A stretch of 64,000 nt of DNA from BOG-908 sp964242115 (lineage in GTDB: Bacteria; Pseudomonadota; Alphaproteobacteria; Acetobacterales; Acetobacteraceae): contig CAXSZX010000004.1 of assembly GCA_964242115.1 (NCBI GenBank), positions 124,001 to 188,000 on the forward strand, read 5' to 3'. Of the stretch, positions 7,168 to 14,714 are shown one piece after another (position 1 is the stretch's first letter; each line of letters opens with the position of its first letter). A model generated the notes under the pieces. It made no database searches. It saw only the letters and a program-made list of their open reading frames with translations, and was not told where the DNA came from. The position numbers and the translations under genes are program-made.

Positions 7168-8406
7168 ATGGACCAGATCACCGCGGCCACGCTGCACAAA
7201 CGGCCACGCGGCGCCGCCGACTACCTCGCCCTGGAGGCGCAGTATGGCGCAACCAACTATAAGCCGATGGACGTGGTGCTGACGCGCGGCCAGGGCGTGC
7301 ACGTCTGGGACGTGGACGGGCGGCGCTACCTCGACTGCCTGTCCGCCTACTCGGCCGTCAACCAGGGCCACTGCCACCCGCGCATTCTGGCGGCGATGAT
7401 CGAGCAGGCCTCCCGCCTGACGCTGACCTCGCGCGCCTTTCACAACGACCAGCTCGGTCTGTTCTACGAGGAGGTGTGCGCGCTGACCCGAACCAGCGCG
7501 GTGCTGCCGATGAACTCCGGCGCCGAAGCGGTGGAGACCGCGCTGAAGGTGGCGCGCAAATGGGGCTACGAGGTGAAGGGCGTGGCCTTCGACCGCGCCG
7601 AGATCATCGTCTGCGGCGACAACTTCCACGGCCGCACCCTGGCTATCGTCGGCTTCTCGACCGACCCGGTCAGCCGTAGCGGCTTCGGCCCCTTCGCGCC
7701 GGGCTTCGTGGTGGTGCCTTACGGCGACGCGGCGGCGCTGCAGGCGGCCATCACCCCGTCTACCGTGGCGGTGCTGCTCGAGCCAATCCAGGGTGAAGCC
7801 GGCGTTATCATCCCGCCCGACGGATACCTGCGGGACGTCCGCCGCCTGTGCACGGAGAACCGCGTGGTGATGGTGCTCGACGAGATTCAGACCGGCCTGG
7901 GCCGCACCGGCCGCTTGCTGGCCGAGGAACACGAGGGCGTGGAGGCCGACCTTACGCTTGTGGGCAAGGCGCTGTCAGGCGGTTTCTACCCGGTCTCCGC
8001 CGTGCTCTCGAACCGCGAGGTAATGGCGGTGCTCAAACCCGGCGAGCACGGCAGCACTTTTGGCGGCAACCCGCTGGCCTGCGCGGTGGCGCGCATGGCG
8101 CTCCGCGTGCTGGTGGAGGAAGGCATGGTCGAGAACGCGGCAGAGATGGGCGCCCGCATGCTGGAAGGCCTGCGCGCGGTGGCGTCGCAAATCGTGCGCG
8201 ACGTGCGCGGGCGCGGCTTGATGCTGGCGGTGGAACTACATCCTGACGCAGGCGGCGCGGCGCGTGTCTGCGAAGCACTTCAGAGATTAGGCGTGCTGTG
8301 CAAGGATACGCATCGGCACACGATTCGGCTTGCGCCGCCGTTGGTGATTACGGCGGCGCAGGTAGACGAGGTTGTTGAGAAAGTGAAGATGGCGGTTCGT
8401 TTTTGA
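7168..8406 (+). CDS. rocD: Ornithine aminotransferase (ornithine--oxo-acid transaminase)
   Basis: 412 residues, the usual length for a class III PLP aminotransferase. Key stretches are MNSGAEAVETALKVAR (cofactor phosphate binding), LLEPIQGEAGV, the cofactor Asp in VLDEIQTGLGRTG, and the Schiff-base lysine in LVGKALSGGFYP. These are the ornithine-aminotransferase forms of the motifs. The enzyme moves the delta-amino group of ornithine to 2-oxoglutarate, giving glutamate semialdehyde in arginine/ornithine breakdown. It stands alone, divergent from the Lrp-type regulator. A related 4-aminobutyrate-type substrate is less likely. Confidence 0.87.
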   Translation: MDQITAATLHKRPRGAADYLALEAQYGATNYKPMDVVLTRGQGVHVWDVDGRRYLDCLSAYSAVNQGHCHPRILAAMIEQASRLTLTSRAFHNDQLGLFYEEVCALTRTSAVLPMNSGAEAVETALKVARKWGYEVKGVAFDRAEIIVCGDNFHGRTLAIVGFSTDPVSRSGFGPFAPGFVVVPYGDAAALQAAITPSTVAVLLEPIQGEAGVIIPPDGYLRDVRRLCTENRVVMVLDEIQTGLGRTGRLLAEEHEGVEADLTLVGKALSGGFYPVSAVLSNREVMAVLKPGEHGSTFGGNPLACAVARMALRVLVEEGMVENAAEMGARMLEGLRAVASQIVRDVRGRGLMLAVELHPDAGGAARVCEALQRLGVLCKDTHRHTIRLAPPLVITAAQVDEVVEKVKMAVRF

Positions 8407-8511
8407 CAAGAGAACCAGAACACGTTTGTCTCCCTGGCGTGCCCTGCCGGAGAGTCCGCGACAGCCGAAGCAAACGTTATTTAGTTTTTTTCCAAGAAAG
8501 GACCGCTTGCC
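8403..8511. repeat. Intergenic inverted-repeat element, copy 3 (degenerate)
   Basis: The left arm is shortened (GAGAACCAGAACACGTTTG). The centre carries the conserved motif in reverse (GTCCGCGACAGCCG). The right arm ends ACCGCTTGCC next to the glgX stop. It lies between convergent genes. Confidence 0.75.
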
Positions 8512-10638
8512 TCACGCGTTCAACCGAAACAGCAAACAGCTCCGGCCTGTCACGCCATAGACGTCGCCGATAGCGAACGGCTCCTCGCGTAGTTCATCGG
8601 GCGTGTTGGTGTCGAACAGCAGCTTCCAATGCTTGCCGTCGGTGCAGTCCGGCAGGGTGAAGCCCACCAGGTCATGATAGGCGTTCAGCACCATCAGCAT
8701 CGTCGCGGCGCTGCCGCGACGGCGTATGCCGGTGGCTTGTGCGCGCCCGTCCATCAGCATGCCAAAGCAGCGCATGTTGCCGTCGTCCCAGTCGCCGCCG
8801 CCCATTTCCTGGCCGGAGGCGTTGATCCAGGTGACGTCTCGCACCTGCAGTTCCTCGTTGAACTCGCCGGTCATGAAGCGGCCGCGCCGCAGGATCGGGT
8901 ACTCGTGCCGCAGCCGGGTTAGCTTGCGCACGAACGCCGTCATCGTGTTGCCTTTGTCGTGGATGTCCCAATCCACCCACGAGACGTCGTTGTCCTGGCA
9001 GTATGCGTTGTTGTTGCCATTCTGAGTGCGGGCGAATTCGTCGCCGGCGAGGATCATCGGCGTGCCCTGGCCAAGCAGCAGCGTCGCCATCATGTTGCGC
9101 ATCTGGCGGTTGCGCAACTCGCAGATCGCCTCGTCGTCAGTCGGGCCTTCGGCACCGTGGTTCCAGCTGCGGTTGCTGTCGGTGCCGTCCTTGTTGTCTT
9201 CGCCGTTGGCGTCGTTGTGCTTTTCGTTGTAGCTGACCGCGTCGTTCAGCGTGAAGCCGTCATGGGCAGTCAGGAAGTTCACGCTGGCCCATGGCTTACG
9301 CCCGCGCCGGTCGAACATGTCGGCAGATGCGCATAGCCGCGGTGCGATCGCCTTTGGCGCCACGTCGCCCTTCCAGAAGTCGCGCACGGTGTCACGAAAC
9401 TTGTCGTTCCACTCGGCCCAACCGGGCGGAAAGCCGCCCACCTGGTAGCCACCGGGGCCGCAATCCCACGGTTCGGCGATCATCTTCACGCCGCTCAGCA
9501 CCGGGTCTTGGCTGCAGGCCTTGAGGAAGCCGCTCTGCTCGTCGAAGCCGTGCGGCTCACGCGCTAGGATGGTGCCGAGGTCGAAGCGGAACCCGTCCAC
9601 CTGCATCTCGGTCGCCCAGTAGCGCAGGCTGTCGGTGACCATCTGGATCACCCGCGGGTGGCTGAGGTTGACTGTGTTCCCGGTGCCGGTGTCGTTGATG
9701 TAGAAACGTTTGTTGTCCGGCATCAAGCGGTAGTAGCTGGCGTTGTCGATACCCTTGAAGCTTAGCGTGGAGCCGCGCTCGTTGCCCTCGGCGGTGTGGT
9801 TGTAGACCACGTCTAGGATCACCTCAAGCCCCGCGTCGTGCAGGCGCGCCACCATCTCCTTGAACTCGGCGAACGCGAAAGCGGCGTCTCGCGCGTAGCG
9901 CGGATCCGGCGCGAAGAAGCCGATCGTGTTGTAGCCCCAAAAATTGGTCAGGCCCTTGTTGAGCAGGTAGTCGTCGTTGATGAAGGTGTGAATCGGCAGA
10001 AGCTCGACGGAAGTGACGCCCAGCGAGCGGATGTAATCCACCACCTCCTTGACGGCGAGCCCGGCGAACGTGCCGCGCTTGTCCTCCGGCACCAGCGGGT
10101 GCTTCTTGGTGAAGCCGCGCACGTGGGTTTCGTAGAAAATCGTGCGCTCCCACGGCACGAACGGCTTCTTCGCGCGGCCCCAGGTGAACGCCGGATCCAC
10201 CACGCGGCATTTCGGCATGAACTGGGCACTGTCGCGTTCGTCGAAACTGAGGTCGTCGCCCTCGGCGCCGATCGTGTAGCCGAAGACGGCAGGGTTCCAC
10301 GACAACTCGCCGACATGCGCGCGCGCGTAAGGGTCAAGCAGCAGCTTGTTGTGGTTGAAGCGGTGGCCCTCTTCCGGCGCGTAAGGGCCATGCACGCGAT
10401 AGGCGTAGACGGTACCGGGACGCGCATCGTGCACGTAGCCGTGCCAAACCTCGTCGGTATACTCCGGCAGTTCGATACGCTCGAGCTCGGTCTCACCGGC
10501 ATCGTCGAACAGGCACAACTCAACCTTGGTGGCGTGAGCGGAGAACAGCGCGAAGTTCACGCCCAGGCCGTCCCAGGTGGCGCCACGCGGGTTGGGCTGG
10601 CCTTCGGACAGGCGTGAATTGCGCTTAATTGCGGTCAT
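8512..10638 (-). CDS. glgX: Glycogen debranching enzyme GlgX (GH13)
   Basis: 708 residues. It should cleave alpha-1,6 branches of (phosphorylase-trimmed) glycogen. An N-terminal CBM48-like domain (NPRGATWDGLGVNFALFSA) precedes the GH13 barrel. The nucleophile aspartate is in DGFRFDLGTIL (about residue 351), the acid/base glutamate in MIAEPWDCG (about 388) and the third acid in FLTAHDGFTL. I start at the ATG at 10638; a longer frame to 10734 would read into repeat copy 4. No other glycogen genes lie in the window. Confidence 0.93.
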   Translation of the reverse strand: MTAIKRNSRLSEGQPNPRGATWDGLGVNFALFSAHATKVELCLFDDAGETELERIELPEYTDEVWHGYVHDARPGTVYAYRVHGPYAPEEGHRFNHNKLLLDPYARAHVGELSWNPAVFGYTIGAEGDDLSFDERDSAQFMPKCRVVDPAFTWGRAKKPFVPWERTIFYETHVRGFTKKHPLVPEDKRGTFAGLAVKEVVDYIRSLGVTSVELLPIHTFINDDYLLNKGLTNFWGYNTIGFFAPDPRYARDAAFAFAEFKEMVARLHDAGLEVILDVVYNHTAEGNERGSTLSFKGIDNASYYRLMPDNKRFYINDTGTGNTVNLSHPRVIQMVTDSLRYWATEMQVDGFRFDLGTILAREPHGFDEQSGFLKACSQDPVLSGVKMIAEPWDCGPGGYQVGGFPPGWAEWNDKFRDTVRDFWKGDVAPKAIAPRLCASADMFDRRGRKPWASVNFLTAHDGFTLNDAVSYNEKHNDANGEDNKDGTDSNRSWNHGAEGPTDDEAICELRNRQMRNMMATLLLGQGTPMILAGDEFARTQNGNNNAYCQDNDVSWVDWDIHDKGNTMTAFVRKLTRLRHEYPILRRGRFMTGEFNEELQVRDVTWINASGQEMGGGDWDDGNMRCFGMLMDGRAQATGIRRRGSAATMLMVLNAYHDLVGFTLPDCTDGKHWKLLFDTNTPDELREEPFAIGDVYGVTGRSCLLFRLNA

Positions 10639-10697
10639 GCAGGATCGGCTCCGGAGGAATGAAGCCGTAACAGGATGGGGAGCGGAGGGTTCCGAAG

Positions 10698-10826
10698 GTA
10701 AGGAAGCAGTTCTTTTCTGAAAGAAAGAACCCAAAAACCTTTGTCATCACTATCGCGGACCTTTCCGCACCGCGCACTTCAGGAACTAAGAGTTTTGCTT
10801 CTGTTTAAAAAGACGGCGCTTGCTTA
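10698..10826. repeat. Intergenic inverted-repeat element, copy 4
   Basis: The left arm is the GTTC/GAAC hairpin type and the centre contains CTATCGCGGACC. The right end reads GCGCTTGCTTA. On the minus strand that is TAAGCAAGCGC, and its TAA is the stop codon of the truncated mprF-like gene. Confidence 0.8.
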
Positions 10827-12836
10827 CTCCACCGCCTGAAAACGCGGCTTCCCCAGCACCGGCAGCAACGGCAACAGCACGCCGAGATCCCGCTCCACCA
10901 CGCAGCACAGGTAACGCCGCGGCGTCTGCGGCACCGGCGCGTCCTCGGCTGCCGGCAGGCCGTCCTGGCCCAGCGGCAGCGCCGTCAACCCCAGGTCCGC
11001 GTAGACCTTCAGCAGGTCCGCGCCGGCTCGCCAGACCGCAGCGTCGCATCCCTCCTGCTGCGCCAGGTCGCGCAGGCGCCACACGGCGGAGACGCGGTCG
11101 CTCTCGGCACCCACCGGGTCGCCAAGGCCGAGCAGCACCCGGCCGATACGGCGGAACGGGATGCCGGAGCGGCCGAGCTCGCCCATCACCAACCCGTCTG
11201 CCTCGTGTGGCGGCAGCGCGCCGAAAGCCGCGTAGCGCAGCCGGCTCTCGGCGTTCCACGGCACCGCCCGCACGCGCCCAGGCCGGATCACGTTCCACAG
11301 GGCGGAGAGTGCGAGCAGCACGGCCAGCGCCACCGCGAGGCGGATGGGCGCCGGCGCGCGGTGCGACAGCACGATGGCCCACCAGCTGGTCTGTGCGAGG
11401 TTACGCACTTTTGGCTCGAAGCTGGCCAGCCACACCACGCTGAACAGCAGGCCGAGAAACGGTACGATAGTGCTGGTCCGCAACGGCCCGCTGAACAGCC
11501 GCGCCGATCGGTAGTAAGCGTCGCGAAACGGCGCGATGGAGAGTGCCGCAACAGTCAGGATCGCCGGCACGAAGGTCGGCTCGCCCTGCAGCGCGGTGAC
11601 CCCGGCCCCGGCCAGCAGGAACGCGATGGTGGTGCCCCAGGCGAGCGTCACCCGCTGTGCCAGCCCAAGGGCCAGCACCATTAGCGTGGTGCCGATCAGC
11701 GACGGCACGTACTGCCCCGCGCTGGCCGCGAACGAGGCGTAGTCGGAATCGATCCAGGAGTAGTCCGGGTGGGTGTCCAGCACGCCGATGGACAGCAGCA
11801 TGGCACCGCAGATGGCGACCCCGCCGATGCTGGCGGCCACCGCCAGGTCAGGCTCGCTCCAGCGCGCCTGGCCGGGCACCGCGGCGCCGGCGAGACGGCG
11901 GCGGCTGACCAACACCTCGTTGCCGGCGAACAGCGCGCCGGCGATGAACAGCGGCACCACGTAGTAGAACAGGCGGAACACCGCGATGGCACCCAGCACC
12001 ATCGGCGCGCCGACGTGGCTGGATTTCAGCCCCAGCAGCATCGCGGTGTCGAAGACGCCCAAGCCGCCCGGCACGTTCGACGCCAGGCCCAGCGCGTAGG
12101 AACCGAGGTAGACGGCGAGGAAGCGGTGCCAGGTCAGGCCGGCGGCGTGCGGCAGCAACACGTAGAAAATGGACGCGGTGAGCGAGACGTCGGCGGTGGC
12201 CAGGGCCACCTGGCCCAGCGCCATGCGCCAGCCCGGCAGGTCCACCTCGCGGCCGCGGAAGCGGAGCACCGGGAACAGGCTGGCCAGCGTGATGTAGGTT
12301 GCCACCACCAGCCACATCGCCAGCCCGCACAGGAAGACCGCCCAGTGCGGCAGCAGCATCGACAGGCCGGGCACCGCGCTTGGCTCGGTGAACAGGATGA
12401 GGCCGCCCAGCGTCATGCCGCCCAGCCCGAAGGTAAGGCTGCTGAACGCCACCACCTTGCCGATCTGATACGGGCTCAACCCCCAATGCGCGTACAGCCG
12501 GTAGCGCACCGCCGCCCCGGAGACCGCCGCAAAACCCAGATTATGCGCCAGCGCATAGGCGCAGAACGAGGCAAAGGCGCAGCGGACGTAGCTGACGTGG
12601 TGGTCGGCATAGATGGTGGCAAGCTTGTCGTAGAAGGTCAGCAACCCGTACGACAGCACGCTCAGCGCGGCGGCTTCCCACAGCGACAGGCGCGGGATCT
12701 CCGCCAGCGCATGGCCCACGTCGCGCACGTTGAGGTGGCGGAACTCGCGCTGCACCACGTAGACGGCGCCGACCAGCAACAGCACACCGAGCAGCGCGGG
12801 CAGGTTGCGGGTCAGGCGCTTCAGCGTCGGCATCAT
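10824..12836 (-). CDS. mprF: MprF-like phosphatidylglycerol lysyltransferase/flippase, C-terminally truncated
   Basis: 670 residues; full MprF proteins are about 840-860. The first ~520 residues form the multi-spanning flippase region. They are followed by the beginning of the DUF2156 aminoacyl-transferase domain (GDPVGAESDRVSAVWRLRDL, then LLKVYADLGLTALPLG). The frame then stops about 150-200 residues short of where the catalytic domain should end, with the TAA contributed by repeat copy 4. The flippase could still work, but lysyl transfer from Lys-tRNA probably cannot. The lysyl-tRNA synthetase gene lies directly upstream, 79 bases away, which fits a lysine-lipid role for the ancestral gene. 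Two ATGs in a row (12836, 12833) are possible starts. Confidence 0.8.
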   Translation of the reverse strand: MMPTLKRLTRNLPALLGVLLLVGAVYVVQREFRHLNVRDVGHALAEIPRLSLWEAAALSVLSYGLLTFYDKLATIYADHHVSYVRCAFASFCAYALAHNLGFAAVSGAAVRYRLYAHWGLSPYQIGKVVAFSSLTFGLGGMTLGGLILFTEPSAVPGLSMLLPHWAVFLCGLAMWLVVATYITLASLFPVLRFRGREVDLPGWRMALGQVALATADVSLTASIFYVLLPHAAGLTWHRFLAVYLGSYALGLASNVPGGLGVFDTAMLLGLKSSHVGAPMVLGAIAVFRLFYYVVPLFIAGALFAGNEVLVSRRRLAGAAVPGQARWSEPDLAVAASIGGVAICGAMLLSIGVLDTHPDYSWIDSDYASFAASAGQYVPSLIGTTLMVLALGLAQRVTLAWGTTIAFLLAGAGVTALQGEPTFVPAILTVAALSIAPFRDAYYRSARLFSGPLRTSTIVPFLGLLFSVVWLASFEPKVRNLAQTSWWAIVLSHRAPAPIRLAVALAVLLALSALWNVIRPGRVRAVPWNAESRLRYAAFGALPPHEADGLVMGELGRSGIPFRRIGRVLLGLGDPVGAESDRVSAVWRLRDLAQQEGCDAAVWRAGADLLKVYADLGLTALPLGQDGLPAAEDAPVPQTPRRYLCCVVERDLGVLLPLLPVLGKPRFQAVE

Positions 12837-12915
12837 GCTTGAGTGGTTCTGTGCTGCTTGGAGTGGGCTGAGGAGAGACAGGAGCTATACCGCACGGAGA
12901 GGACAACGCCCGCCA

Positions 12916-14502
12916 TCAGGCGTCCGCCGGTGCGAGTGCGAGCCGTCTGTCGATCAGCGCCACCGTCTCGGACAGGCCGTAGAGCGCCACAAAGCCGCCG
13001 AAGCGCGGTCCCTCCTCCTGGCCGAGCAACACCTGGTAGAGGCACATGAACCAGGCCTTCAGGCTGGGGAACGGATGGCGTTTGCCGACCGCGTAGACCT
13101 CGTCCTGGATGGCTTCTGCCGTGCTGCCGGGCGGCATCGCGCGCAGCGTGTCGGCCAGGTCGGCCAGGCCGGCGCGCTCGGCCTCGTCAGGCACGCGGAA
13201 GCGCTTTTTCGGGCGGACGAAATCGGCGTAGTACAGCACCGCGTGGTCGACGAGACGCGCCAGGAACGGTTCGCTGGCCGGTGTCGCGTCCGGCCGGTAG
13301 CGGGCGATGAAGCCCCACAGCATGCCAGCGGTGTCCGCGTTGATGACGCTGGCCAGGTTCAGCAGCATGCCGAACGGGATGGGACTGCCGGCGTGGTCCG
13401 GGATCTCGCCCAGGTGCGCGTGCCAGGCGGGGTTGGCCAGCAGCTCGGCCGACGTGTCCGCGCTGGAGGCCTCCAGCTTGGCGCGTTCGACGTTGGCGAC
13501 GTACTCGTCGACCGCGCGCGGGATCACGTCGAAGAACAGCTTCTTCGCCCGGTGCGGCTGGTTGTACATGAACTGGCTGAGGCTCTCGGGCGGGGCGTAG
13601 CGCAGCCACTCCTCCACAGAGAGGCCGTTTCCCTTGCTCTTGCTGATCTTCTGCCCGTGCTCGTCGAGGAACAGCTCGTAGGTGTAGCCGATCGGCGGCT
13701 TGGCGCCGAGCACGCGGCAGAGCCGGCCGGACAGTTTCGCCGAGTCGATGAGGTCCTTGCCGGACATTTCGTAGTCGATGCCGAGCGCGTACCAGCGCAA
13801 CGCCCAGTCCGCCTTCCACTGGCACTTGGCCCCGCCGCCGAGCACGGACGTCTCGAAGCGTTCGCCGGCGGCGTCGGTCCACACCACGGTTGCGGCGTCC
13901 GCGTCCACCTGCTCGATGCGCACCTGCTCGACCACGCCGGTGCGCGGGTGGATCGGCAGGATCGGCGAGTAGGTGGAGCGCCGCTCCGGGCCGAGCGTGG
14001 GCAGCATGACGGCGAGGATCTCGTCGAACGCCTCGAGCACCCGGCGCAGGGCAGCGTCGAAGCGGCCGGCGACGTAGTATTCCGAGGAGGAGGCGAACTC
14101 GTACTCGAAGCCGAAACGGTCGAGGAAGCCACGCAGGCGCGCGTTGTTGTGGTGGCCGAAGCTCTCGTGGGTGCCGAACGGGTCGGGGATGCGGGTCAGC
14201 GGCTGGCCGAGATGGGCGCGCAGCATGTCGCGGTCCGGCACGTTGTCCGGCACCTTGCGCAGCCCGTCCATGTCGTCGGAAAAGGCCAGCAGGCGGGACG
14301 GCGCGCCGGTGAGCACGCTGTAGGCGTGGCGCACCCAGGAGGTGCGGGCGACCTCGCCGAAGGTGCCAATGTGCGGCAGGCCGGAGGGTCCGTAGCCGGT
14401 CTCGAACATGACCTCGCGTTTGCCCATCTCCTCGGCACGCAAGGCGAGCTTGTGGGCTTCCTCGAACGGCCAGGCTTTCGGGAGGGCGGCGGGGTCGATC
14501 AT
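12916..14502 (-). CDS. lysK: Class I lysyl-tRNA synthetase
   Basis: 528 residues. It charges tRNA-Lys with lysine. It is the archaeal-like class I form, typical of many alphaproteobacteria. The HIGH-type motif is in GPSGLPHIGTFGE (residues 38-50) and the KMSKS-type motif is KISKSKGN, near residue 290. The C-terminal helical anticodon-binding domain is complete. The ATG at 14502 has a GAGG-like stretch upstream. It is followed on the same strand by the mprF-like gene, a natural consumer of Lys-tRNA. Confidence 0.95.
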   Translation of the reverse strand: MIDPAALPKAWPFEEAHKLALRAEEMGKREVMFETGYGPSGLPHIGTFGEVARTSWVRHAYSVLTGAPSRLLAFSDDMDGLRKVPDNVPDRDMLRAHLGQPLTRIPDPFGTHESFGHHNNARLRGFLDRFGFEYEFASSSEYYVAGRFDAALRRVLEAFDEILAVMLPTLGPERRSTYSPILPIHPRTGVVEQVRIEQVDADAATVVWTDAAGERFETSVLGGGAKCQWKADWALRWYALGIDYEMSGKDLIDSAKLSGRLCRVLGAKPPIGYTYELFLDEHGQKISKSKGNGLSVEEWLRYAPPESLSQFMYNQPHRAKKLFFDVIPRAVDEYVANVERAKLEASSADTSAELLANPAWHAHLGEIPDHAGSPIPFGMLLNLASVINADTAGMLWGFIARYRPDATPASEPFLARLVDHAVLYYADFVRPKKRFRVPDEAERAGLADLADTLRAMPPGSTAEAIQDEVYAVGKRHPFPSLKAWFMCLYQVLLGQEEGPRFGGFVALYGLSETVALIDRRLALAPADA

Positions 14503-14547
14503 CCTCGGAAGTTACAGTGTTGGAACCGCACGCGCAAAACTCGGGCG

Positions 14548-14682
14548 AAGGAGGGCCTGCTTTTTCGACAAAAAGAAGCAAAAAGCTTTTGCGAGCGCTG
14601 TCGCGGAGTCTCCTCAGCCGCGCGCCAAGGAAGCAAAAGTTTTTTGTTCTTTTTTTCAAAAAAGAACTTCTTCCTTGCCTTC
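14548..14682. repeat. Intergenic inverted-repeat element, copy 5
   Basis: The left arm is GAAGC-type (GCCTGCTTTTTCG... AGAAGCAAAAAGCTTTTG), with CGCTGTCGCGGAGTC near 14597. The right arm is close to GGTTC-type (GTTCTTTTTTTCAAAAAAGAAC). It lies between the divergent lysK and helicase genes. Confidence 0.85.
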
Positions 14683-14714
14683 GCTGGCGCGACCACGCGC
14701 GTGCTCCTTAATGT

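Noticed and set aside
9838..10617. Open frame on the plus strand inside glgX
   Set aside because: A high-GC shadow; glgX motifs run uninterrupted through the region on the other strand.
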